This document shows, piece after piece, positions 1 through 5,211 of a stretch of 6,328 nt of DNA. Origin of the DNA: UBA5177 sp002413265 (GTDB taxonomy: Bacteria > Chloroflexota > UBA5177). The stretch is from contig DAIORV010000126.1 in the NCBI GenBank assembly GCA_036752825.1, forward strand, positions 1 through 6,328, in the 5' to 3' direction. A model generated the notes under the pieces. The model was not told where the DNA came from. It saw only the letters and a program-made list of their open reading frames with translations, and searched no databases. Position 1 is the first letter of the stretch, and each line of letters opens with the position of its first letter. Both the position numbers and the translations under genes were made by a program.

Positions 1-48
1 TGACTGGCAGTCAGAAGGTCAGGGGTTCGAATCCCCTCGGGTCCACCA
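1..48 (+). tRNA. tRNA-Ala (anticodon GGC), 3' part only
   Basis: The 3' part of a tRNA gene. The anticodon loop is CTGGCAG (4-10), giving anticodon GGC at 6-8. The visible anticodon stem bases TGA (1-3) pair with TCA (11-13). The variable region is 16-20, the T-arm is AGGGG-TTCGAAT-CCCCT (21-37), the acceptor 3' strand is 38-44, the discriminator A is 45 and the encoded CCA is 46-48. The tRNA base equivalent to position 70 is T (42), as needed for the G3:U70 identity pair of tRNA-Ala, but the 5' half lies outside the window so G3 cannot be checked. The 3' ends of tRNA genes are common tyrosine-integrase targets, and an integrase gene lies downstream, so this is probably the integration site. 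tmRNA also ends with an alanine-type acceptor, but the clean 7-base anticodon loop favours a tRNA. Confidence 0.88.
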
Positions 49-50
49 AA

Positions 51-66
51 TTTTTGAACTCAAAAA
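51..66. repeat. Perfect inverted repeat just after tRNA CCA
   Basis: TTTTTGA (51-57) and TCAAAAA (60-66) are perfect reverse complements separated by AC, giving a fully palindromic-armed 16-base site two bases past the tRNA 3' end. It could be an integrase core-type site or part of the tRNA terminator. The T-run precedes the second arm, so it is not a classic hairpin-then-U-tract terminator. Confidence 0.5.
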
Positions 67-84
67 CGGCAGTTGGTCGCCGGG

Positions 85-104
85 TCGGGCCAGGCTGGCC
101 CCGA
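85..104. terminator. GC-rich hairpin, possible tRNA or higA terminator
   Basis: GGGCCA (87-92) pairs with TGGCCC (96-101) around the loop GGC. With one bulged C, the flanking TC/GA extends the stem to 8 bp. No T-run follows on either strand, so it is not a canonical intrinsic terminator. It lies 36 bases after the tRNA and about 115 bases past the higA stop on the other strand, and could end either transcript or belong to the attachment region. Confidence 0.3.
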
Positions 105-105
105 A

Positions 106-140
106 TTGACACACTATTTGACACACTATTTGACACACTG
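106..140. repeat. Three direct repeats, 12-bp period (TTGACACACTAT)
   Basis: Copies lie at 106-117 and 118-129 (identical) and at 130-139 (TTGACACACT, then diverging to G at 140). The exact period, the position 58 bases past a tRNA 3' end and the presence of a tyrosine integrase in the window make integrase arm-type binding sites the best explanation. Each unit also contains TTGACA, the -35 consensus, but no matching -10 lies 16-18 bases downstream of any copy, so a promoter role is less likely. Confidence 0.85.
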
Positions 141-160
141 ACCGACCGGTGCTCGTCGGT
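141..160. repeat. Inverted repeat abutting the direct repeats
   Basis: ACCGAC (141-146) and GTCGGT (155-160) form a 6-bp stem with an 8-base loop. The repeat directly follows the triple direct repeat. It could be an additional protein-binding site (Xis or host factor) or a weak hairpin; no T-run follows it. The rest of the gap up to 218 shows nothing recognisable. Confidence 0.4.
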
Positions 161-218
161 ACACGGTTATTTGCTTCGTATGGGGCGCGCCACTCAGGGG
201 TGTGTGAATCGCCTGGAA

Positions 219-1319
219 TCAGTGAAGTCCGGCCCAAGCCCAGGTCTTCTTGAGGTACCGAAATCTTGCGGGTGACAGTCTGCGAGCGTGCTCGAGACGG
301 CCCACCACAATGCCTGGCGAGACTCCAAGCTTGTCCGCAATCGCGCGGATCGCGTCGGCGGTCAGCGCGTCGAGGTCTCCGACATTGGCGATGGCGGCGT
401 CGGGCACGAGCTGATTCACCGCGAAGCGATCAGCCTGAGCCTCGTCTGAAGCCTGCAATGCCACGGTGTCCGGCCTAGCGTCATCCAAGTGCTCGCGTCG
501 GCCGGCAAGAACGTGGCCAATTTCGTGGAATACGGCGAACCAGAAGTGATCGTTCGAACGGTGTCGCAGTGAAAGCAGGATCATCACCTTGTCCGGTGCT
601 AACCACCGAGTTGCTCCGGCGATGTGTATACCCGAGAGCTCCGGAACGAGGATAAGTACGACGCCATTGGCCGCGAGCAATCTCTCAAGATCCGGGAGGA
701 AGGCCACCGGATCAAGCGTCGTCATCCCACGAACTCGGCTCAATGAGGCGCGGAGGCCCGCCTGATTAAACGGACTCGCCTCGACCAAAGCCGCCCGCCG
801 TTCGCCCTGCCGCAACCATGCTGCGACCGCCTCCGGCTTTGACCGGAACGATGGGGACTGTCGGAAAGTCGCAGGCGACGCGGCCCAATGCGACCTCCAA
901 GCGCTAGGAGAGGCGGTTGCAAAGTAACCCAGTAACTCCTTGAGTTGCTCGACAGGTGTCTCCATCTTCGCTATCCAGTTGCGCCTAATCATTTCGGCAA
1001 TCGGGAAACGGCGAAGCCAGTCAACCTCGGCGGCCAGTTCGTCGCCTTCCTGACGGCGGGCGTCGACCTCGTCGAAGTCGCGCTGAAGATTGAGCCAAAA
1101 ATGTGCCGCGATTCCCAGCACGTTCTGTAGTTGCAGCGCAGTCTTCGGGGTGATTGCCTGCTTGCCCTTGACGATCTCGTTGATAGTCTTCAGAGGGCGT
1201 CCCATGCGCCGTGCAAGCTCGGCTTGAGACATAGAGCGCTCGTCTAGCGCCTCGCCGAGAAGATCGCCAGGCGTGGCGGCCCAGTCGGGCCGCCAAGACG
1301 TCGTGAGTTCAGTTGCCAT
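219..1319 (-). CDS. higA: HigA-type antitoxin: XRE HTH fused to ImmA/IrrE-like metallopeptidase
   Basis: A 366-aa protein with two parts. Residues about 10-75 match the HigA/XRE antitoxin pattern: 'GEALDERSMSQAELARRMG' followed by the recognition-helix region and 'NEIVKGKQAITPKTALQL'. The C-terminal half carries the ImmA/IrrE peptidase signature: HEIGH at 265-269 (two zinc-ligand His and the catalytic Glu) and a downstream 'DEAQADRFA' (292-300) that supplies the usual third acidic ligand. It is expected to bind and neutralise the HigB-like toxin encoded immediately upstream and to repress the shared promoter. The peptidase part may act on a partner or on the antitoxin itself, but no substrate can be read from sequence. 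The ATG start is supported by a GGAGG at 1332-1336, inside the toxin gene, and by the N-terminal 'TELTTSWRPDWAATPG', which is typical of this family. It overlaps the toxin gene by 11 bp, so translation is probably coupled. The active-site residues look intact. Confidence 0.9.
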   Translation of the reverse strand: MATELTTSWRPDWAATPGDLLGEALDERSMSQAELARRMGRPLKTINEIVKGKQAITPKTALQLQNVLGIAAHFWLNLQRDFDEVDARRQEGDELAAEVDWLRRFPIAEMIRRNWIAKMETPVEQLKELLGYFATASPSAWRSHWAASPATFRQSPSFRSKPEAVAAWLRQGERRAALVEASPFNQAGLRASLSRVRGMTTLDPVAFLPDLERLLAANGVVLILVPELSGIHIAGATRWLAPDKVMILLSLRHRSNDHFWFAVFHEIGHVLAGRREHLDDARPDTVALQASDEAQADRFAVNQLVPDAAIANVGDLDALTADAIRAIADKLGVSPGIVVGRLEHARRLSPARFRYLKKTWAWAGLH

Positions 1320-1701
1320 GGTAGTTGACGACCTCCAAGATGCGAACGCGACGGACTTGGCTTCGATCCAGTCCGCCGTCCGGAAGACGGGGAAGTGGGT
1401 TATCGGCCGGTTCGAAGATCAGCCTGTAAGCGGCCCATAGGTCAAGTGCAAACTGGCCGGCCCGATCGGCAGTGAGGGCATGGCAATGCCCGGGCACGCC
1501 AGTCATGTCGGCCAGCGTGTTTGCCGATCGCAGCGACGCCAGGCGGCGTTTGAGCCGCTCCCACTCCGGCCAACGACGTCGCGCCTTCTTGTCGCTGGCG
1601 CAAAGCTCTCCGAGTTTGGGGTCTGCGAATTCGACTATGATCGTCTCGCGCCCTTCAGCATTAACGGCATAGGTTAATGTTATACGATTAACACAACCCA
1701 T
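1309..1701 (-). CDS. higB: HigB/RelE-family toxin of a type II toxin-antitoxin pair
   Basis: A 130-aa basic protein. From about residue 21 ('IIVEFADPKLGELC') onward it matches HigB/RelE-superfamily toxins that precede HigA-ImmA antitoxins. It has an Arg/Lys-rich helix (residues 38-58), the 'LTADRAGQFALDL' block near 76-88, 'YRLIFEP' (92-98) and a C-terminal 'VRRVRILEVVNYH' strand. Members of the family are ribosome-dependent mRNA interferases. The toxin gene lies upstream of and overlaps the antitoxin gene, the usual higBA order. The start is doubtful. The only canonical in-frame start is the ATG at 1701, which interlocks with the divergent gene's ATG and adds about 20 residues not expected for the family. 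The homologous N-terminus falls at ATC (1641) or ATA (1638), and an AAGGG lies nine bases before the ATC. The coordinates give the longest canonical ORF, so the true product may be nearer 108-110 aa. Confidence 0.85.
   Translation of the reverse strand: MGCVNRITLTYAVNAEGRETIIVEFADPKLGELCASDKKARRRWPEWERLKRRLASLRSANTLADMTGVPGHCHALTADRAGQFALDLWAAYRLIFEPADNPLPRLPDGGLDRSQVRRVRILEVVNYHGN
1332..1336 (-). promoter_or_regulatory. Ribosome binding site for higA
   Basis: GGAGG on the minus strand lies 12 bases before the higA ATG at 1319, inside the end of the toxin ORF. The spacing is slightly long, but the match to the Shine-Dalgarno core is good and supports that start with translational coupling to higB. 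Confidence 0.6.
1651..1655 (-). promoter_or_regulatory. Possible higB ribosome binding site before a non-canonical start
   Basis: AAGGG on the minus strand is followed after nine bases by ATC (1641) and then ATA (1638), exactly where family members begin their conserved 'xIVEFADPKL' N-terminus. No ATG, GTG or TTG is in frame there. The site is a well-spaced Shine-Dalgarno without a canonical start codon. Confidence 0.35.
1661..1688 (+). promoter_or_regulatory. Putative promoter of the beta-family gene
   Basis: A -35-like TTAACG (1661-1666) is followed after 16 bases by a -10-like TACGAT (1683-1688), matching the TAnnAT pattern. A start near 1694-1696 would give a nearly leaderless mRNA for the ATG at 1700. 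That would explain why no Shine-Dalgarno precedes the ATG. Predicted by eye only. Confidence 0.35.
1673..1692. promoter_or_regulatory. Dyad operator between higB and the beta-family gene (probable HigA site)
   Basis: GTTAAT (1673-1678) and ATTAAC (1687-1692) are perfect inverted half-sites around a centre with TATA (1681-1684); 16 of 20 positions are symmetric. The dyad covers the putative -10 of the rightward gene and a leftward TATAAC (1684-1679, minus strand) that could be the higBA -10. XRE-type HigA antitoxins repress their own operon by binding such dyads near the start, so this is the obvious candidate site. Confidence 0.5.
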
Positions 1702-3004
1702 GGAACACCATCAAGACGAACTCTTCAGTCCCCGGTTCTTGGGGCCACTCGAGTTCGGGTCCGACCAGTACGTCCCGATCCTCAAGTCGATGTCCGGCGA
1801 GCGGACAGCGCTGAGAAAGCTGCGCGATGAGGACCCCGTCGTCGGTGCCCGGATCACGCCGCTGATTGAGGCACGAGACCGGCGACCGCTCCCCATAGAA
1901 CCGACAGAGGACGAACCGGGTACGGACTACCTTCCCGAGGAAGCAGAGGAAGAGGAGGAAGAAAGGGAGGCCTACGACGTTGCGCTCTTGCTAGGCGACT
2001 TGGAGCCTGAACCTCGTATGACCAAGAAGCTTCGGACCCCCGAATATCTGCGGAACCTTCCAACCCAACTGCTCGATGCGCTCGGACCGTTCCGGCCCTT
2101 TTACCTGGACTTTCCGTTGACGGGCTCCAAGCAGACGTTACATCCGCGTTCGAACATGAAGCTGCATGAGGTCAATGCAATCGAGTATGTGTACTCGGCC
2201 TGCCGAGACAAGAACTTGTGGTTCATCCCCGTTCTCGACGGTTCGCGAGCTGATTCAGGCAGACCGGCGCTGGTTAGCCGTGTGATGCGAACCGAGTGGC
2301 GTGGCGTATGCCTGCGACTAAAGGCCACTGGAACTTTTTACGAAGACCGCCTCCCAGGGACGATTGGCCTGGGAAGAAGGGTGGTGGCGATGATGGCGGC
2401 TCTGGAGGTCGAATCCAAGGATGCCGATCTGTTGCTTGAGGTGGGTTATCTTGAGAAAGGCAGCGGGGTAAGTGCGGACGCGATTGCGCGAGTACTGGCT
2501 GAGATTGACGGCCTCGAAGACTTTCGAAGCGTGATCGTGGCGGGCACCGTTATCCCCAATACCACCGCAGGCTGGCCCCTGAACACCGTAACTGTTTTGC
2601 CCAGGCTGGAATGGCAGTTGTGGAGCGATCTTCGCCGACGTCGCGATCTAAGGCCGGTTACCTACGGGGACTATGGCGTCCAGCATCCGCAAGGCCCGAT
2701 TGCGAGTGGCAGAGCTCGAGCCAACGTTCGCTACACGACTCCAGAAACCCTCCTCTATTCTCTCGGGGCTGGAACGATAGCGAAGGCGGGGTTAGACCAA
2801 TACCAGTCGGTGTGCCAACGCATCGTCAACGACCGGCTGTTCAGAGGCTCGGAATACACGTGGGGCGACGATATGATCGGGGGCACTGCTGACGGAAGAA
2901 TCCCACCTCAAGGCGAGCCTCGATGGCGCGGCGCTGGCACTTCGCATCATCTAAAGCAGGTGGTCCAAGACTTGGCCGCCCAATCCTTACCACCGGCGCC
3001 TTGA
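1700..3004 (+). CDS. Beta-family protein (Pfam Beta_protein-like; sce7725-like), function unknown
   Basis: A 434-aa protein recognised by several blocks typical of the beta-protein family. These are the N-terminal 'YVPILKSMSGERTAL' and 'ITPLIEA' (residues 24-58), 'YGDYGVQHP' (322-330), 'ANVRYTT' (341-347), 'YTWGDDMI' (386-393) and the C-terminal 'WRGAGTSHHLKQVV' (409-422). No biochemical function is established to my knowledge. Family members and the related sce7725 proteins are often found near sce7726-family genes and in mobile or accessory regions; one lies directly convergent here. Residues 66-104 are a strongly acidic low-complexity insert with a run of Glu, making the protein longer than the roughly 350 aa I would expect. 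There is no signal peptide or membrane segment, so it is probably cytoplasmic. No ribosome binding site precedes the ATG, suggesting leaderless translation or a slightly different start. The stop overlaps the next gene tail-to-tail by 18 bp. Confidence 0.8.
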   Translation: MEHHQDELFSPRFLGPLEFGSDQYVPILKSMSGERTALRKLRDEDPVVGARITPLIEARDRRPLPIEPTEDEPGTDYLPEEAEEEEEEREAYDVALLLGDLEPEPRMTKKLRTPEYLRNLPTQLLDALGPFRPFYLDFPLTGSKQTLHPRSNMKLHEVNAIEYVYSACRDKNLWFIPVLDGSRADSGRPALVSRVMRTEWRGVCLRLKATGTFYEDRLPGTIGLGRRVVAMMAALEVESKDADLLLEVGYLEKGSGVSADAIARVLAEIDGLEDFRSVIVAGTVIPNTTAGWPLNTVTVLPRLEWQLWSDLRRRRDLRPVTYGDYGVQHPQGPIASGRARANVRYTTPETLLYSLGAGTIAKAGLDQYQSVCQRIVNDRLFRGSEYTWGDDMIGGTADGRIPPQGEPRWRGAGTSHHLKQVVQDLAAQSLPPAP

Positions 3005-3568
3005 CAAGTCCCTCTCGCGAAGGCGATCGCGCACGAGATCGCTAACTTGTGCGGCGGAGTACTCGCGAAGAATGATTTCCTGAAGCTCTGGGCGCCGTAG
3101 CAGCCTCGGCTTAAAGCCCAGCCCTCTTACCTCCGGGATGAGCTCCTCGCGCCAGAGCAGTCGCAACTGGAGCTCAGGGTCCGGCTGAGGGTTGGCCTGC
3201 GGGTGTCTTACGACCGAGAGTTGCAGCTCACCTTTTTCAGTTCGCGCCGCTTCGATGACTCCGCACCAGGGCTGCGCTGAATCCAAGACTTCGCTCGTGT
3301 GCCGAGGATCGCAGACGACGATGATCTCCTCGAAGACTTTGGCGAATGCCTTCAGCTGCCGTGGCAGCCGCGAGAGGTCATCGCTGCCGCTCTTGATCTC
3401 GAAGGCCACCAGCCGGCCGTTCACCTCGACAACATCGGCCCGTTCATCTGTTAGAGGGATCCAGAATTCCTGGAGGATTCGACCCCGGTCCGGCCGGTGC
3501 ATGAGATTTCGGACAAGCACATCTCGCAAGTCTCGATCTCGGGTCCTCGCGGTCAAGGGTCCAAGCAC
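2987..3568 (-). CDS. sce7726-family protein with PD-(D/E)xK-like nuclease core
   Basis: A 193-aa soluble protein whose layout matches the sce7726 family. The N-terminal helix 'RDRDLRDVLVRNL' is followed by 'EFWIPLTDERADVVEVNGRLVAFEIKSGSDDLSRLPRQL' (split here as E34, D45, E57-x-K59, D63/D64, Q71). Then come a strand 'EIIVVCDPRH' (81-90), 'WCGVIEA' (101-107) and 'LLWREELIPEV' (137-147). The D45...E57-I-K59 spacing on adjacent strands resembles the PD-(D/E)xK nuclease active site, so DNA or RNA cleavage is a reasonable inference but unproven. The GTG at 3568 is the first start after an in-frame stop (TAG, 12 bases upstream); no clear Shine-Dalgarno is seen, and a TTG at 3556 is an alternative. 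It lies 60 bases downstream of int on the same strand and could be reached by read-through. It faces the beta-family gene tail-to-tail, consistent with the known association of the two families. Confidence 0.82.
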   Translation of the reverse strand: MLGPLTARTRDRDLRDVLVRNLMHRPDRGRILQEFWIPLTDERADVVEVNGRLVAFEIKSGSDDLSRLPRQLKAFAKVFEEIIVVCDPRHTSEVLDSAQPWCGVIEAARTEKGELQLSVVRHPQANPQPDPELQLRLLWREELIPEVRGLGFKPRLLRRPELQEIILREYSAAQVSDLVRDRLRERDLSRRRW

Positions 3569-3628
3569 CCGCGGAGTCTAGCTTGCGCGACGGCCGATGA
3601 CTCTAGCCCGAGATGGAAGTACAGTTTG

Positions 3629-4780
3629 CTACTCGCGCTCGTTCGCGGAGTCCAGCGACCGATCCATTGCGTCGGCGGCGTCACGCATCAACGCTGGCAT
3701 TACATGTGTGTACGTGTCCATGGTCACAGAGATGCGGCTATGGCCGAGCGTCTCCATAACTACACGCGGGGAAATGTGCTGCGCCAAGAGGAGGCTCGCG
3801 CACGAGTGGCGCAAGTCATGAAATCTCATTCTTGGCAACTTCGCCTTGCGTAGCACCCGCTTGAACATGCGCAATACGTTGCGCTGATCGAGCGGATTGC
3901 CTGTCGAGGACGTAAACACGAAGTTTCCCTTGTGCCAGGCCGACCCGGCTGCTCGCTGCCACTCACCTTGCCGGGCTCGAAGCGCTCGTAGGGCCTCGGC
4001 GGTTCTTACTGGAAGGACAATGGTTCGGCGGCTACGTAGAGTCTTGGTCTCCGTCAGGACTTGGCCCTGCCCCGAGACCCTCTGTAGCGACCTGCTGATC
4101 CTGAGCTGCCTGCGCTCGAGATCAATGTCATGCCATTGAAGTCCCAGCGCCTCGCCGAGTCGCACCCCTGTACTGACCGCCAGCACGATCAAACCCTCAA
4201 TCGGCTCGCCTCTCGCCGCATCCAGTAGTTTCTTCGTCTCTTCTGGTGACAGCACGCGCACATCCTTGTGGCCTACGCGTGGCGGGTCGACGAGCGTGGC
4301 TACGTTGCGCCCGACCAGACCCCACCGGACTGCTTTGCCCAGGGCGTTTCGCAGAATGAGGAGGACATATCGAACAGTCGTGGGGGAGAGTCTTCTATCA
4401 GCCTGCTTGTTATTAACTAGGTTGGCGACATGGTCGATGCTTAGCTTTTCCAGAGCCACGCGCCCGAGCTCAGGTACTAAATGAAGTCGCACGATACCTT
4501 CGTATGAGACGTACGTCTTCGGGCGAAGCGTTGGTCTCACGGCAATGAGCCATTGATTAAGAAACGCGCCGAGCTGAGGGCTGCGTGAAGGGGGTGGGGA
4601 TCCGTCCGCTACGTCATTGACGAGCCGACGAACGCGCTCCTCCACAACCTTCCTCGAGTCTCCATAGACGACCTTGCGGCGATTGCCACCCAACGCGCCA
4701 CCGAGGTCGACGGAACCGCTCCAGCGTCCATCCGCACGACGGAACACCGATCCGGCGCCCTTAGACCTGCGCTTTGCCAC
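3629..4780 (-). CDS. int: Tyrosine recombinase / site-specific integrase
   Basis: A 383-aa integrase that catalyses integration and excision of the element. The N-terminal part (residues about 8-55, 'GSVFRRADGRWSGSVDLGG') resembles the AP2-like arm-binding domain. Residues about 68-155 form the SAM-like core-binding domain. The catalytic domain follows with R207 ('TGVRLGEALGL'), K246 ('ETKTLRSRR'), H321-x-x-R324 ('FHDLRHS'), H347 ('LGHSRIS') and the nucleophile Y357 ('MDTYTHV'), so all the key residues are present. The GTG start at 4780 is chosen because its G is also the last base of the xis stop (TAGTG), a coupling arrangement, and because 'MAKRRSKGAGSVF' is a typical integrase N-terminus. 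A longer reading from 4867 would add 29 unlikely residues. It is transcribed toward the tRNA but separated from it by about 3.6 kb of cargo. Confidence 0.95.
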   Translation of the reverse strand: MAKRRSKGAGSVFRRADGRWSGSVDLGGALGGNRRKVVYGDSRKVVEERVRRLVNDVADGSPPPSRSPQLGAFLNQWLIAVRPTLRPKTYVSYEGIVRLHLVPELGRVALEKLSIDHVANLVNNKQADRRLSPTTVRYVLLILRNALGKAVRWGLVGRNVATLVDPPRVGHKDVRVLSPEETKKLLDAARGEPIEGLIVLAVSTGVRLGEALGLQWHDIDLERRQLRISRSLQRVSGQGQVLTETKTLRSRRTIVLPVRTAEALRALRARQGEWQRAAGSAWHKGNFVFTSSTGNPLDQRNVLRMFKRVLRKAKLPRMRFHDLRHSCASLLLAQHISPRVVMETLGHSRISVTMDTYTHVMPALMRDAADAMDRSLDSANERE

Positions 4781-5157
4781 TAAGCTCGACCGCTCGCCGC
4801 CGCACGCAGGCGTTTGAGCAAGCCAGCCGGCAGTTGCGGTTGCCAGCAAATTTGAGCCTGGATCCATTCCTCGAGCTCGGCTCGCGGTATCCGCGTGGAC
4901 CTGCCGATGCGCACGGAAGGCAGTTCCCTTCTGGCCAGCAACTCGAAGACCTTCGAGCGACTGATACCGAGGTTCTTGGCGACGTCAGCGGGCCGGAGCA
5001 GAAGGCATGTATCGGGGTCTGCGTGTCCGACGGCGGGGGGAACCCGATCGGCGCTGGTTCCCCCCGACCCGCCTCCGCCGCGTCGCCGAACGGAAGACGC
5101 AGATGAGGGTTTGGTAGCAACTGGGCGCCGCGATTGGCTCACGGTTGCTGACGCCAA
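4780..5157 (-). CDS. xis: Excisionase-like helix-turn-helix DNA-binding protein
   Basis: A 125-aa protein. Residues about 51-97 ('LLLRPADVAKNLGISRSK', then 'VFELLARRELPSVRIGRST' and 'RIPRAELEEWI') form the winged HTH of the excisionase/MerR-like HTH_17 type. Such proteins bend DNA at attachment sites and steer the integrase to excision. The gene precedes int and overlaps it by one base, the usual xis-int order. The first 45-50 residues are a Ser/Gly/Arg/Ala-rich low-complexity stretch without recognisable fold. The TTG at 5157 is the longest start, with GGAG about 12 bases upstream; the GTG at 5142 is an alternative with no evident ribosome binding site, so the N-terminus is uncertain. Intact HTH and context make the class assignment strong, but it could also act as a transcriptional regulator. 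Confidence 0.82.
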   Translation of the reverse strand: MASATVSQSRRPVATKPSSASSVRRRGGGGSGGTSADRVPPAVGHADPDTCLLLRPADVAKNLGISRSKVFELLARRELPSVRIGRSTRIPRAELEEWIQAQICWQPQLPAGLLKRLRAAASGRA

Positions 5158-5211
5158 ACTGGTCTTGGGCTCCGCCGAAAGCAGCCGAGGCCTCGCGAGC
5201 TTGTCCGTGAT

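Larger units (their letters stand above)
19..160. other. Putative attachment region (attL-like) of an integrative element
   Basis: A composite non-coding patch begins in the tRNA T-arm. It contains the tRNA 3' end, a perfect 7-bp dyad immediately after the CCA (51-66), a GC-rich hairpin (85-104), three 12-bp direct repeats (106-140) and a 6-bp inverted repeat (141-160). Tyrosine integrases of ICEs and phages typically recombine within a tRNA 3' end and bind nearby short direct repeats (arm sites) through an N-terminal domain. The integrase at 3629-4780 has such an N-terminal region. No second copy of the tRNA 3' end is visible in the window, so the other end of the element and the exact core are not defined. 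The assignment is inference from layout. Confidence 0.4.

Noticed and set aside
1..48. tmRNA 3' end
   Set aside because: The upstream bases form a proper anticodon stem and 7-base loop with GGC; a tmRNA would not have this.
106..140. Short CRISPR-like array
   Set aside because: The units are contiguous 12-mers with no spacers and no cas genes nearby; arm-type sites are a better fit.
106..160. Promoters from the three TTGACA motifs
   Set aside because: No TATAAT-like box lies 16-18 bases downstream of any copy and no + strand gene follows.
194..214. Second degenerate copy of the tRNA T-arm (CAGGGG...GAATCGCCT) as another att site
   Set aside because: It needs an insertion and several mismatches and has no acceptor or CCA-like continuation; likely chance.
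54..275. + strand 73-aa reading frame across the repeats
   Set aside because: It runs through the direct repeats ('FDTLFDTL') into higA antisense, with no RBS or recognisable fold.
3497..3853. + strand frames of 118 and 74 aa antisense to the int end and the sce7726 start
   Set aside because: Antisense shadows of two well-supported genes with no family resemblance.
4781..4867. Longer 412-aa integrase starting at 4867
   Set aside because: The extra 29 residues lie inside xis and do not resemble an integrase; the TAGTG-coupled GTG at 4780 gives a typical N-terminus.
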